Both the position numbers and the translations under genes were made by a program. Of a stretch of 64,000 bases of DNA, positions 1 to 8,688 are shown piece after piece. The DNA is taken from contig NZ_CP069338.1 in the NCBI RefSeq assembly GCF_016859125.1, positions 3,560,501 through 3,624,500 on the forward strand, written 5' to 3'. The number at the start of each line of letters is the position of its first letter. Position 1 is the first letter of the stretch. This DNA comes from Archangium violaceum (GTDB lineage: Bacteria; Myxococcota; Myxococcia; Myxococcales; Myxococcaceae). Below the pieces are notes generated by a model that saw only the letters and a list, made by a program, of their open reading frames with translations, searched no databases and was not told where the DNA came from.

Positions 1-722
1 GGGTACTGCTCCGCGGTCTTGATTTTTCGAAGGCGGGCGACCCGGACGAGCGCGGTTCCCTCGAGGAACACATTCGCCTCCGTCCGGTCATGGAAGGGGT
101 CCACCGTGCCTGAGTCGCGCTCGCTCTCGATACCCTCCCGCCACTCGGAGGTGACCGCCTCCAGCGCATCCTCGAAGTCGCGCTCGTGGTTGCGCAGCAG
201 TGCGTCCAGGGCCTTCAGGCGAGGAGTATCGAGCTCCGCGAGCAGCCGCGCCAGCCGCTGGGTGTCTTCCGCCGGTGGTGACTCCGGGCCCACGCCCGGC
301 GTGAGCGCGGGAAGGAGCTTGAGGTACAGGAAGTCCTCTTCGTTCTCCGAGTCGGGCATCCACGCCGCGGGCAGGGCCTCATCGATTTCGCGGGTGAGCG
401 CCACGTCACCGGCGCAGAGCGCATCCAGCAGGAACTCTCCCCGGCCGCGGGCCAGGTAATACCGGGTCTTGTCGTCCACCTCGGAGAGGGGCTCGTGCGC
501 CCGCAGGAACATCAGGAACATCCGCGCGCTCTCGGAGAGCCGCTCGCGGCAGGTGCCTGTGTCATGGCTTGCCAGCAGGACACCACAGCCGATGCGGCGA
601 TAGAGGCGGCAGGTCTCGAGCGTGAGGTCGGGCACGGGCCCGTCCTCGGAGAGGCGCCCCAGGTTGTCCCGCAGCCGGGATTCCATGCTGTGGATGAGGA
701 GCTCGAGCTTCTTGAGGCCCAT
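1..722 (-). CDS. Imm49-like immunity protein (partial, 3' end outside window)
   Basis: This is an open frame of about 240 codons with no stop before the window edge, so the C-terminus is missing. It starts MGLKKLELLIHS and is helical and rich in Leu, Arg and Glu, with no signal peptide or membrane segment. The segment around residues 35-75 (RRIGCGVLLASHD, then RLSESARMFLMFLRAHEP) resembles the helical Imm49 immunity family common in myxobacterial toxin islands; this is recognition by eye. It starts 5 bp after the stop of the upstream Imm11-like gene, so the two are almost certainly co-transcribed with the AHH nuclease gene. Its likely job is cytoplasmic protection against a polymorphic toxin. 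It could instead be a general repeat protein of unknown role. Confidence 0.5.
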   Translation of the reverse strand, partial: MGLKKLELLIHSMESRLRDNLGRLSEDGPVPDLTLETCRLYRRIGCGVLLASHDTGTCRERLSESARMFLMFLRAHEPLSEVDDKTRYYLARGRGEFLLDALCAGDVALTREIDEALPAAWMPDSENEEDFLYLKLLPALTPGVGPESPPAEDTQRLARLLAELDTPRLKALDALLRNHERDFEDALEAVTSEWREGIESERDSGTVDPFHDRTEANVFLEGTALVRVARLRKIKTAEQY

Positions 723-727
723 GCGTC

Positions 728-1342
728 CTACTCCAGCAACTCACCGAGGGCGATGCCGCGCAGCCCTTCCATGCCCGCCGCCTGGAGCTTCTCCAGCAGG
801 TCCGTGCGCATGAGCGTGGCGTTGGGGTGCTCTGCCAGGCGGAACAGCTTCGCATCCTCGGGAATCTTGTCCGGGATGACTTGAAGCCGAGAGATGCCCG
901 CGAACCCGGCCCCGGGCTCATCGGAGAGCGGGGTGTAGTCGGACTTCTCGAAGTCGAAGCAGGGCACCTTCAATAGCGGATTGACGAAACCGTACTTCTC
1001 GGGCCGGGTTTTTCCCTTCCGGTCCTTGAGGACGAAGGGAAGGTACTCGACATGTTCCTCCTTCACGCCTTCCGCCCTCATCAAGTCCCATGCTCGTGGA
1101 GAGGCGAGGATGACGCCGGTCGTCGTGTAGATGAAGTCCGTGAAGCGGTTGCCGGACCTGGTCGACAGGGTGATTTCCGTCGAGGGCGGAAACTGGGCGG
1201 CCAGCGGCACGCCCCGCCGCGCCATGACGGGGAGTGGCAGGGCCTTGCTCACGGGGTCAGTCGCGGCGATCTCCGGTCCAGGGAAGTAGGGGACGACGAC
1301 ATACGAGAAGTGTGCTTGGGTCATGGATGGCTCGTCCGTCAC
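728..1342 (-). CDS. Imm11-family immunity protein
   Basis: A 204-residue soluble protein with no signal peptide. It matches the general pattern of the Imm11-type proteins encoded after nuclease toxins in myxobacteria: a beta-rich N-terminal half, then a segment ending in short motifs such as GISRLQVIP and AGMEGLRGIALGELLE. Its predicted role is to bind and neutralise the AHH nuclease encoded immediately upstream (14 bp between stop and start). The longest frame begins with GTG at 1342. An ATG six codons later (1324) is an equally plausible start and leaves the family core intact. A second immunity-like gene follows at once, so one toxin gene is trailed by two candidate antidotes. The family assignment rests on context plus remembered sequence features. 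Confidence 0.6.
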   Translation of the reverse strand: MTDEPSMTQAHFSYVVVPYFPGPEIAATDPVSKALPLPVMARRGVPLAAQFPPSTEITLSTRSGNRFTDFIYTTTGVILASPRAWDLMRAEGVKEEHVEYLPFVLKDRKGKTRPEKYGFVNPLLKVPCFDFEKSDYTPLSDEPGAGFAGISRLQVIPDKIPEDAKLFRLAEHPNATLMRTDLLEKLQAAGMEGLRGIALGELLE

Positions 1343-1356
1343 GCGGAGGGTTCCTC

Positions 1357-2385
1357 TCAGGAGAGGAGGACCTGATTCGTCTTTATCTGGGTCAGAAGGT
1401 CTTTTGCCAAGGCATTCAAGCGTTTGTACAGCTTGGCCCCGGCACGTTTTTCCACGTCGTGCGGCTCTCCCTCTTCGCTGAGGTCTCCTTCCATCTCTTC
1501 CGCGATTTCAGTAAGGCGCCTCTCCACCATGTTGGAATAGACCATGTGCCCCCTCGCGCCCCACGGGCAATGGGCGGGCAGACTGATGATCCTCGCAACA
1601 ATTGGGTTCTCGGCCAGCAGGATGATGTTCTGCGGGTTGTGCATGTTCCACTTCGACTCCGAGACGGTCGCGAGTCGGCGCTCGAAGGGAACGCTCGTCG
1701 GCTGACGCAGGATCGCGGACCTGAGCGCCGCGCGCGGAATGATGTGGTGGTACTCGTGGTCGTACGGGAACCACGCACCCAGTCGCTGGCCATGCCGATC
1801 CGGAGCGAAGTTCACGGGCTGGCTGATGCCCTTGGTCTTCGCCTGCATGTAGCCATGGCCCCCGAGGTACTCCCTTGTGACGAGTGAGCTATTGATTGCG
1901 TGCCCCACATTCCAGGCTTCCTTGTTCAGGGAGAGGCGGTGCAGGGGCTGGCCATAGCCAGCGATGTGTTTCTGGAGGAAGTCACGGGCCTTGGTCGTGA
2001 GCTCCCTCAACCGCCCTTCGGCTGCGAAGTAGCGGAAATAGTCACGCCCCACGAGCTTCTCTCCGCTGGCGCGGCGCTCCTGCTGTCGGGCCATCTCCTC
2101 GCGGGCCTTGTTGACTTCCCCCCGGTACTCACCCGCCGTGTCCTCGCGAATCTTCTTCCTGTCGCGATTGACTTCGTCAACCTTGTCCTGGGGCGGGACG
2201 TACATGTTGAAGCGGGAGCCCTTCGATTCCTCGAAGCCGTTGTTCTGATAGTGACAGGGGTGCGTCTTCCAACTGTCCCCCCTGCCGAAGTCGGCATGCT
2301 CCCAGATGCAGCCGGTCGTCTTGGGCTCCTTCTTGTGCTCCGCGAGCAGCGCTGGCTGTGACTTGTAGTGCTTCCTCTTGGCCAT
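1357..2385 (-). CDS. AHH-type HNH/EndoVII nuclease toxin
   Basis: A 342-residue protein. Residues 1-150 are charged, with a helical, coiled-coil-prone stretch rich in Arg, Glu and Lys (about 65-140). The C-terminal part carries the nuclease signature: YHHIIP at 212-217, followed by NPQNIILL at about 250-257 and conserved His residues near 272 and 280. This is the layout of the AHH branch of the HNH/endonuclease VII fold, a common toxin tip in polymorphic and type VI effectors, so DNA or RNA cleavage is expected. The ATG at 2385 was chosen because upstream codons look non-coding. It lies downstream of a TIGR02270 HEAT protein and DUF2169/DUF6484 remnants and is followed by two immunity-like genes, which is typical of a type VI cargo island. 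No signal peptide is seen, which fits contact-dependent delivery. Confidence 0.75.
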   Translation of the reverse strand: MAKRKHYKSQPALLAEHKKEPKTTGCIWEHADFGRGDSWKTHPCHYQNNGFEESKGSRFNMYVPPQDKVDEVNRDRKKIREDTAGEYRGEVNKAREEMARQQERRASGEKLVGRDYFRYFAAEGRLRELTTKARDFLQKHIAGYGQPLHRLSLNKEAWNVGHAINSSLVTREYLGGHGYMQAKTKGISQPVNFAPDRHGQRLGAWFPYDHEYHHIIPRAALRSAILRQPTSVPFERRLATVSESKWNMHNPQNIILLAENPIVARIISLPAHCPWGARGHMVYSNMVERRLTEIAEEMEGDLSEEGEPHDVEKRAGAKLYKRLNALAKDLLTQIKTNQVLLS

Positions 2386-2417
2386 GGAGGACTCCTTCGA
2401 CGGCCTGTCAGTGTACC

Positions 2418-3734
2418 TCAGCCGCGAAGCCTCTCGGTGAAGGGGCGGCTGAATGCGGTGGTTGGCGCCGCGCGGATGGCCCTCCAACGGGCGAGCTGGT
2501 GTTCCACGAACGCACGTGTCGGAACCTGATGCGCGCCCTGGCTGCGCAGCGCCAGCTCCAGGGCCAGCGCATGGCGGCGCCTCATGGGCGCGCTGACGAG
2601 CGCGTCGAGCAACGCCTGGGGTGTGAAGGGCTGACCCGCCAGATAGCGCTGCCTTGAGTCCAGCCGGACCCGGGCCTCCCGCCACCACGCCGCCACCTGC
2701 TCGGGGTGGGGCATTGGCAGTGCGTCCTCGGGCTTGGGGCTGAGGTCCGCGTCGAGGTCGTCTCCAGCATCCTCTTCCTGCTCCTCCTTCGCGGTGGAAT
2801 GGACGCCTTCGATGCGCAGCCCGGTGATGGCGCTGAAGGACTCGCCAGCGAGCGCGGCGACAGGCGTTTCCCGCATCAGCGTCACGCAGGCGTCGGCCGC
2901 GGCCACGCGCCCGGAGAAGCCGAGTGCCCATAGCACGTTCGCCCGGAGTGTCTCGTCGGAGAGCAGCTCCAACAGCCGCTTCAGGTCCCGCTCGTCGCCC
3001 CCCAATCCCAGCAGCAGCAGCGGCAGTCGGCCATCGGGCACGCGTGAATCAGCCGCGGCCCTGCAAGCCGCCCATGCCTCCGGGTGGCTCCCCATCAGCC
3101 CCGCCAGGATGGCGGCATCGCGCAAGGCGGGCACCTTCGAATTCAGTGTGCGTTGGAGAAGGGCGGGCTCCAGTGGCAGCCGCGCGCGGCTGGCGGCGCG
3201 CAGCGCGGCGGCGGCAACTTCCGGCTCGGGGTGCGAGAGGAACGGCGTACACCGCGCGGCCGTGGCCAGCCCATGTACGCCCAGCGTGTCGAGCACGAGG
3301 GCACACAGAGCGGGGGTTGCGTCTTCCTTCTCGAGAAGCGAAGGGAGAGGGGCCGGAATGGCGGAGGAGGGGGCCAGCTCGAACGCACGCCGGAGGCTGG
3401 CCAGCGCAGGTGGCTCGGCCAGGGGGAGCGCGGCGAGCACCGCGGCGGACCCGGAGGGCTCTTCGGCGCGCAGCAGCGCCCGCGCGGCGGTGACGATGCG
3501 CTCGGGCTCGTCCGAGGCCAGCGCGGGCTCCAGGAGGCGCCGGGCCACGGGCGCTCCTCCCAAAATCAGGCCGTCCGGGTGCGCGGCGAACCGCTCCTCC
3601 AACTCTGCCGTGTCCGCCAGGGTGAAGTCGGGCGCGTCGAGTGCTGCCTCCCATTGGCTCCAACGGAAGGCGGCCTCATCGAGGTGCGTCTCGTAGATAT
3701 CCCAGCGCAGCGACCGCCTGATGTGCTCGACCAT
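2418..3734 (-). CDS. TIGR02270-family HEAT-repeat protein
   Basis: A 438-residue cytoplasmic protein made almost entirely of alpha-helical HEAT-like repeats (Ala, Leu and Glu rich, with recurring patterns such as PEVAAAALRAASRA and NVLWALGFSGRVAAADACV). The N-terminus (about 1-60) begins VEHIRRSLRWDIYETHLDEAAFRWSQWE in pieces typical of the TIGR02270 family. Members are found beside VgrG, DUF2169 and effector genes in type VI islands of myxobacteria and other proteobacteria; their molecular role is not established, and an adaptor or chaperone for effector loading is the usual guess. Its ATG lies 5 bp after the stop of the DUF6484 remnant, and the AHH toxin starts about 30 bp downstream. The gene looks intact although its upstream neighbour is broken. 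Confidence 0.8.
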   Translation of the reverse strand: MVEHIRRSLRWDIYETHLDEAAFRWSQWEAALDAPDFTLADTAELEERFAAHPDGLILGGAPVARRLLEPALASDEPERIVTAARALLRAEEPSGSAAVLAALPLAEPPALASLRRAFELAPSSAIPAPLPSLLEKEDATPALCALVLDTLGVHGLATAARCTPFLSHPEPEVAAAALRAASRARLPLEPALLQRTLNSKVPALRDAAILAGLMGSHPEAWAACRAAADSRVPDGRLPLLLLGLGGDERDLKRLLELLSDETLRANVLWALGFSGRVAAADACVTLMRETPVAALAGESFSAITGLRIEGVHSTAKEEQEEDAGDDLDADLSPKPEDALPMPHPEQVAAWWREARVRLDSRQRYLAGQPFTPQALLDALVSAPMRRRHALALELALRSQGAHQVPTRAFVEHQLARWRAIRAAPTTAFSRPFTERLRG

Positions 3735-3738
3735 CGCG

Positions 3739-4664
3739 TTAGTTGATTTCCACCGAGCCGCCCTTGATGCGGTGGGTGCCGGTGGCCTTCGACTCGAGGT
3801 TCGTGCCCTTCACGATGACCTTGCCGTTGCGGCGCAGGGTAATGCTGGCCTCTCCGCATTTGAGGACGATTTCGTCCTGGCCCTCGATGACCACCCGTTT
3901 GCCATCCACACGGGCTTCCATCGAAGGCCGGGACTGCGCGGGAGGGCTCTCCAGCAGCGCGTCCAGTAGGGGCGTGGCGGTGGGCTCCTGGATGAGCCCC
4001 ATGATGAACGGCAGACGTGGGTCTCCATTCTCGAAGAGGAGGACCACTTTCTGTCGCTGGGCCACGGCGGACTGAAGCGTCCTGGCGTCCACCACCACTC
4101 CGCCGGATCCTCCAGGTTGGGCAGCTTCAGCCCCTCCTCGAAGTGACGCGAGCTGGCTCGGAAGCCCGTGCCCACGGGGTTGCGCGGCTCGAAGGAGGGC
4201 TTCGCCGGATCCGTTCGATCCCAGCCGCCGAAGGCGCGCTCCCAGGTGAGGGGCAGCTTGTCGAAGGGCAGTGGCTTCGTCGCGGCGACGCTGCCCATGC
4301 TTCGGAACCACGTCCGCTCGCCCACCACGCGCACGGCCTTCTTCAGCGGGCCCACCTGGAGGGCCACCATCCCCTCCGTGGCGCCCTTCTGTGGCGCGTA
4401 TGCGTGGCCGATGAGCACCACGTCCGTGGTGGGCTTGATGAACGCGCTCTCCGGCTCGTACTTGTCGCTGGACTCGCCGGGCTCGCCCCAGGACTCGCCG
4501 CCCCACTTCACCGGCACCTGCGTGTCCGCGAGCTTCAACCCGGAGGCATCGAAGGCGTAGGTGGCCTTCACCACGAGCAGCAGCAACGGCCGCCCCTCCT
4601 CGTCGGCGAGGCCCATCATGTCGAAGGCGAAGGGGGTTTCGTTGTCGACGGTCGGGTGTCCCAT
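3739..4664 (-). pseudogene. DUF2169 (5' part) / DUF6484 (3' part) deletion fusion, out of frame
   Basis: Two type VI accessory genes have been joined by a deletion. From the ATG at 4664 the frame encodes a normal DUF2169 N-terminus (MGHPTVDNETPFAFD, a KWGGE motif, WERAFGGWDRTD) down to about residue 187 (PNLEDPAEW, near 4105). Immediately after that the sequence matches the second half of a DUF6484 protein (VDARTLQSAVAQRQK ... ITLRRNGKVIVKG ... RIKGGSVEIN), but in another frame, ending with TAA at 3739. The C-terminal half of DUF2169, the N-terminal half of DUF6484 and whatever lay between are absent. The DUF2169 frame continues as nonsense to about 3810. No functional product is expected unless the DUF6484 tail is internally initiated. 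A chimeric assembly join is the alternative explanation. Confidence 0.75.
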
Positions 4665-4943
4665 GATGTGTTCGGGTCCGCCTGAATGGGGTGGCCCATC
4701 GGGCGGGCCCCGCAGCGTAGCACCCACGTGGGGCGGAGGCCGGGCCCACGACCACGGCCCCGACGAACGGGGGAGGTAGGAAATCGAACGGACTCCGTCA
4801 CTCCTCCGGGCGCGGGAATCTCCCGCGACTTCCCCAGGGGAAGTGGGGGGGGCGCTGAGTCTGACCACCCTGGCGGGAGTGGCATGTGGACCGGCGCTGC
4901 TCGAGGACGAGCGCTCCTCCGCTCCACGGGAATGGCCGGGAGC

Positions 4944-5384
4944 CTACGGCTTCGTCCCGGCCGGGTCGGCGCCGAGCTGCTGCATCAGGGAGAAGAGGTT
5001 CGCGACTCCCCAGTGCTCGGAGATCTTCCCATCGCGCACGCGCATGGCGTCGACGGTCTCGAAGTGGATCTTCCGGCCCGTCGGCGCCACGCCCAGGAAG
5101 GTCCCCAGGTGCGTGCCGTGGTACGTCTTGTACGTCGTCACGAGGTCGCCCTCGGCGGTCTGCCAATGGATTTCCGCGCGGAAGTCCGGGAACGCGGCCC
5201 GTAGCACGTGGTACAGCGCGCGAGCACCTTCCTTGTCCGGCGAGCGGTTCGGCTGCGGCGTGTGGTCGAGGAAGTCGTCGGCGAAGAGCTCCTCGAAGAG
5301 CTCGAAGTTCCCGCGGCTCTGCACCTCCTCGGTATTGCGGCGGACGACAGCCTTCGCGGCCTCACTCAGTGCATTGTCATTCAT
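4944..5384 (-). CDS. SnoaL-like ester cyclase / NTF2-fold protein
   Basis: A 146-residue protein of NTF2-like cone-fold size. The N-terminal helix is followed by FELFEELFADDFLDHTPQP and ends with VDAMRVRDGKISEHWGVAN, the pattern of the SnoaL-like polyketide cyclase family (small ligand-binding or isomerase-like proteins). The ATG at 5384 overlaps the stop of the preceding short-chain dehydrogenase (ATGA), which implies translational coupling. The three-gene unit (reductase, SDR, SnoaL) lies opposite a LysR gene. It is probably a detoxification or small-molecule reduction operon; the substrate cannot be deduced. No signal peptide. Confidence 0.75.
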   Translation of the reverse strand: MNDNALSEAAKAVVRRNTEEVQSRGNFELFEELFADDFLDHTPQPNRSPDKEGARALYHVLRAAFPDFRAEIHWQTAEGDLVTTYKTYHGTHLGTFLGVAPTGRKIHFETVDAMRVRDGKISEHWGVANLFSLMQQLGADPAGTKP

Positions 5385-6196
5385 GGTGTTTCTCCTGTGG
5401 AACCGGGTGTCTGGGTGTTGGGTTGGAATTCGAAGCCGCCGATCGTCATCCCGCCATCGACCACGAGCATCTGGCCCATGACGTAGCTGGACTCGGGCGA
5501 GCACAGCCACACGGCCGCGGCGGCGATCTCGGCGGGCTGGCCGCCGCGTCTGGAGGGGATGGCGGCGCGGGCCTTCTCCGCGAAGGCGGGGTTCTGCGCG
5601 CTGTTGGCGATGACCATCGGCGTCTCCGTCCAGCCGGGGGCGAGCGCGTTGACGCGGATGCCATGGGCCGCGTTCTCCATCGCGGCGACGCGCGTCAGGC
5701 CCTGGATGCCGTGCTTCGAGGCGGCGTAGGCGCTCATGCCGCCGGGCCCGGTCAGGGCGGCCACCGAGGCGGTGTTGACGATGGCGCCGCCACCCCCGCG
5801 CTTCATCAGCGGCAGCTCGTATTTCATGCCGAGGAACACGCCGCGGAGATTGACCCGGAGCACCTTGTCGAAGTCGTCCGTGGGGTAGTCCTCGAGCCGG
5901 TGGGCCCCTCCGGTGATTCCGGCGTTGTTGAACGCCGCGTCCAGCCGTCCCGCCTCCGTCTCGATGCGCTTCACGAAGGCGGAGAACTGCTCCTCGGCCG
6001 AGACGTCGATGCGAGCGATCCGGGCCTTCCCGCCAGCCTTCACGATGAGCGTCTGGGTTTCGGCCAGGCCCTTCTCGTCGAGGTCCGCGCCGTAGACGAG
6101 CGCGCCGCGGCTGGCGAAGGCGCGGGCCGCCTCACGTCCGATGCCGGAAGCAGCGCCCGTGACCAGGACGACCTTCTCCTTGAAATCGTTCGACAT
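5381..6196 (-). CDS. Short-chain dehydrogenase/reductase (SDR), classical type
   Basis: A 271-residue NAD(P)-dependent oxidoreductase. The Rossmann motif TGAASGIG is at about 13-20, the acidic residue D38 after the second strand favours NAD(H), NNAG is at 90-93, and the catalytic triad is S144, Y157 and K161 (YAASK). The C-terminal PAEIAAAAVWLCSPESSYVMGQMLVVDGG is a textbook SDR ending. Start ATG at 6196. The stop overlaps the start of the SnoaL-like gene by 4 bp, and the upstream reductase ends 44 bp away, so all three are likely one transcript. The LysR protein encoded divergently is the obvious candidate regulator. The substrate is unknown. Confidence 0.9.
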   Translation of the reverse strand: MSNDFKEKVVLVTGAASGIGREAARAFASRGALVYGADLDEKGLAETQTLIVKAGGKARIARIDVSAEEQFSAFVKRIETEAGRLDAAFNNAGITGGAHRLEDYPTDDFDKVLRVNLRGVFLGMKYELPLMKRGGGGAIVNTASVAALTGPGGMSAYAASKHGIQGLTRVAAMENAAHGIRVNALAPGWTETPMVIANSAQNPAFAEKARAAIPSRRGGQPAEIAAAAVWLCSPESSYVMGQMLVVDGGMTIGGFEFQPNTQTPGSTGETP

Positions 6197-6240
6197 GGTT
6201 CTTCTCCTGGATGCAAGGGATTGAGTGTCAGAGGAAGGGC

Positions 6241-6837
6241 TCAGTCGCGCTTGAGCAGGTTGTGGACCATCAACGGCCCGCCGAACTGCTGGAGCCGGCC
6301 GCCGTCGGCGAGCTTGCCGAGCTCGATGGGCGCGAAGCCGAGCTGTTGAATCAATCCAGCGACCTCGGCATTGGCCCGCGCGTTGTTGCCCGACAGGAAG
6401 AGGACCCGCCGCCCGCCATCCATCTCCGGAACGCTGGCCAGAAGGGCCGCGGGGAGCGTGTTGAAGGCCTTCACCACCTGGGCACCCGGGACCGCGTCCG
6501 CCACGACTTCGCTCGAGAGACGGCCGCCCAGGTCGCTGGGCTTGAAGTTGGAGAAGTTGATCGCGTTCGTCGCGTCGACGACGATCTTCCCTCCCCAGCT
6601 CGCGACGCTTCCGACGACGTCGGGCACGGCCTTGAACGGCACGGCCAGGATGACGATGTCCGCCCGGGTCGCCTCCTCGACGGAGACCGGGAGGATGTTC
6701 TTGCCCAGCTCCTTCTCGAGGCGGGCGAGTGACTCGGGCCCACGGCTGTTGGCGATGAGGACGTCGATGCCCTTGCGGGCGAACTGACGGGCGAGGGCGC
6801 TGCCGATCGCACCGGAACCGATGATGGCGTAGGTCAT
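6241..6837 (-). CDS. NADPH-dependent F420-reductase-like / NAD(P)-binding protein
   Basis: A 198-residue protein with an N-terminal nucleotide-binding motif (MTYAIIGSGAIGSALA, GSGAIG at 7-12) and the later segments DIVILAVPF, VVDATNAIN and VVKAFNTLPA, typical of the NADP oxidoreductase family that includes F420:NADP reductases. Many bacterial members do not use F420, so the cofactor partner is uncertain. It is the first gene of a minus-strand unit with an SDR and a SnoaL-like protein, divergent from a LysR gene about 156 bp away, an arrangement typical of quinone- or aldehyde-responsive detoxification operons. Cytoplasmic; no unusual residues noted. Confidence 0.8.
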   Translation of the reverse strand: MTYAIIGSGAIGSALARQFARKGIDVLIANSRGPESLARLEKELGKNILPVSVEEATRADIVILAVPFKAVPDVVGSVASWGGKIVVDATNAINFSNFKPSDLGGRLSSEVVADAVPGAQVVKAFNTLPAALLASVPEMDGGRRVLFLSGNNARANAEVAGLIQQLGFAPIELGKLADGGRLQQFGGPLMVHNLLKRD

Positions 6838-6993
6838 GACGAGCTCCCGACCGGGCAGAGGCGCGTGGGTCGAGGTTCGCCTCGGGCCTCACGTCCTCGC
6901 CCCGGTTCGTTGGGGTTGATGAGGAAGATGTAAGGCCATTCACGTGACGACGAAACGGGTATAAGTTGGGTCGAAACGTTCGAGGAAATCGAT

Positions 6994-7896
6994 ATGTTCT
7001 CAGAGCCTGGAATGCCGACCCTGGACCAGCTGCGGGTCTTCCTGACGGTGGTGGAGGTGGGCAGCTTCGCCGGGGCGGCGCGCCAGCTGGGGCGGGCGAC
7101 GTCGGTCATCAGCTACACGATCGCCAACCTGGAGGCGCAGCTCGGCGTGTCACTGTTCGACCGCGAGTCGACGCGGAAGCCGCAGCTGACGGAGGCGGGG
7201 CGGACGGTGCTGGCGGAGGCGCGCACCGTGTCCAACAGCGTGGATGGGCTGCGCGCCAAGGTGAGGGGCCTTCTCCAGGGACTCGAGGCGGAGCTCCACG
7301 TCGTGCTCGACGTGCTGCTGCCCGCGTCGCGCGTGGTCGACGCGCTCAAGGCCTTCCGGGAGCAGTTTCCGACGGTGTCGCTGCACCTGCACATCGAGGC
7401 GCTCGGCGCGGTGACACAGCGGGTGCTCGATGGCTCGGCGACGGTCGGCGTCTGCGGACCCATCGAAGTGGCCGCCGACGAGATCGAGCGCATCCGGATT
7501 GGCAGTGTTCAGATGCTCCCCGTCGCGGCACCGGATCACCCGCTGGCGAAGGCGAAGCGGAATCGCCCCGGTGCCGGACGCGAGCATGTCCAACTGGTGC
7601 TGACGGACCGCTCACAGCTCACGCAAGGCAAGGACTTCGCGGTCCTGGGCAGCCGGACGTGGCGGCTTGCGGACCTGGGCTCCAAGCACATGCTGCTGAG
7701 AGAGGGGATTGGCTGGGGCAACATGCCCATCGAGATGATTCGAGAGGACCTCGAATCCGGACGCCTCGTCCACCTGGACATGCCCGATTACAAGGGGGGC
7801 ATCTACACCTTCGATGCCATCTACCGGGCGGACACTCCGCCGGGGCCGGCCGCCTCCTGGCTCATCTCCCGCTTCAAGGGCCAGGCTTCGGAGTAG
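6994..7896 (+). CDS. LysR-family transcriptional regulator
   Basis: A 300-residue regulator. The N-terminal winged helix-turn-helix (about 7-65) reads LDQLRVFLTVVEVGSFAGAA and then LGVSLFDRES, followed by a linker helix and an effector-binding domain (about 95-295). The ATG at 6994 has a good Shine-Dalgarno (GAGGAA, 7 bp upstream); an internal ATG at 7012 is a possible alternative. It faces the reductase/SDR/SnoaL genes across a 156 bp gap, the usual position for a LysR activator of a divergent operon. The inducer is unknown. Confidence 0.9.
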   Translation: MFSEPGMPTLDQLRVFLTVVEVGSFAGAARQLGRATSVISYTIANLEAQLGVSLFDRESTRKPQLTEAGRTVLAEARTVSNSVDGLRAKVRGLLQGLEAELHVVLDVLLPASRVVDALKAFREQFPTVSLHLHIEALGAVTQRVLDGSATVGVCGPIEVAADEIERIRIGSVQMLPVAAPDHPLAKAKRNRPGAGREHVQLVLTDRSQLTQGKDFAVLGSRTWRLADLGSKHMLLREGIGWGNMPIEMIREDLESGRLVHLDMPDYKGGIYTFDAIYRADTPPGPAASWLISRFKGQASE

Positions 7897-8154
7897 GCCA
7901 GACTGGAGAGAGCCGCCCTCCACTGGAGAGGAACTCTGTGAGCATAAGCTCTCCTTTCATGGTTACCCCGTCTCCATCACGTACGCCGATGTCGACGAGT
8001 ACTGCCACGACAAGCAGGGGCTGGAGCAGGCATTGAGCCAACTCCTCGGGCATCCCACGACGGGAGAAGTGGCCCGCGAACCTGCCCGTATGGATGGCGG
8101 GCGAGCATCGGGGGATGGCTCCCTGCCATCCCGGGCAGTGCACAGGGTGATTTC

Positions 8155-8457
8155 ATGCTCGGCAACAGAACGTGGGATGACTGGATTTCAGAGTACTCGA
8201 AGAGTCATACCCACTCCGTCAATCGCTTCTGCCATACCCTGGGCATTCCGATGATCGCGGCCTCGGTGCCGCTCGCGCTCGCCTCGCCTTTCGTCCCGGG
8301 GCTGTGGAAGGTCCCCGCGAGCCTCTTCACGGTGGGCTGGGGCTTCCAGTTCGCCGGCCACGCCTTCGAGCGCAAGCCACCCGAGTTCCTCAAGGACTGG
8401 CGCTTCCTCTTCGTGGGCCTGCGCTGGTGGGCCGCCAAGATGGCCGGCCGGGCCTGA
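8155..8457 (+). CDS. Mpo1-like (DUF962) membrane protein
   Basis: A 100-residue protein with conserved His-containing segments: the N-terminal HTHSVNRFCHTLGIP and the hallmark GHAFERKPP, plus two short hydrophobic stretches (about 33-50 and 55-68) that would be membrane helices. This is the pattern of the DUF962/Mpo1-like family, whose yeast member is an iron-dependent dioxygenase in fatty-acid alpha-oxidation; the bacterial role is inferred. It stands alone. The 258 bp upstream (7897-8154) hold no recognisable gene. Confidence 0.8.
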   Translation: MLGNRTWDDWISEYSKSHTHSVNRFCHTLGIPMIAASVPLALASPFVPGLWKVPASLFTVGWGFQFAGHAFERKPPEFLKDWRFLFVGLRWWAAKMAGRA

Positions 8458-8497
8458 CGCATACGACGCCTCGAGGGCTCGGCCCCCGTGCGCCTCG

Positions 8498-8672
8498 TCA
8501 CCGGCTCCCGGACGAGGCAGCGCCTTCATCCAGCACCTGCGCGCCGACCTTCCTGGCCGCCTCGAGGAGCTCGTCACTGAGGCGCGTGCCGCGAACGGCT
8601 CGTGACAACGACAGCGCGCCATACATGAGGGCGAGCAGCGCCAGCGCCTTCTCCCGGGGCTTCTCGCCCGGA
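8498..8672 (-). pseudogene. 3' remnant of a TetR/AcrR regulator
   Basis: On the minus strand, an in-frame stretch of roughly 55 codons ending with TGA at 8498 reads GEKPREKALALLALMYGALS and SRAVRGTRLSDELLEAARK. This is the usual last two helices of TetR-family regulators. No HTH domain precedes it; an in-frame stop lies near 8690. It is therefore a truncated relic, not an expressed regulator. It sits next to another short open frame (8689-8823) that also looks like a cut gene, which suggests a past deletion here. Confidence 0.55.
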
Positions 8673-8688
8673 CCAACGAGGAGGAATC

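Noticed and set aside
7897-8154. A possible gene after the LysR regulator (frame containing SFHGYPVSITYADVDEY)
   Set aside because: No start, ribosome site or family could be recognised; the frame runs into the Mpo1-like gene in another register.
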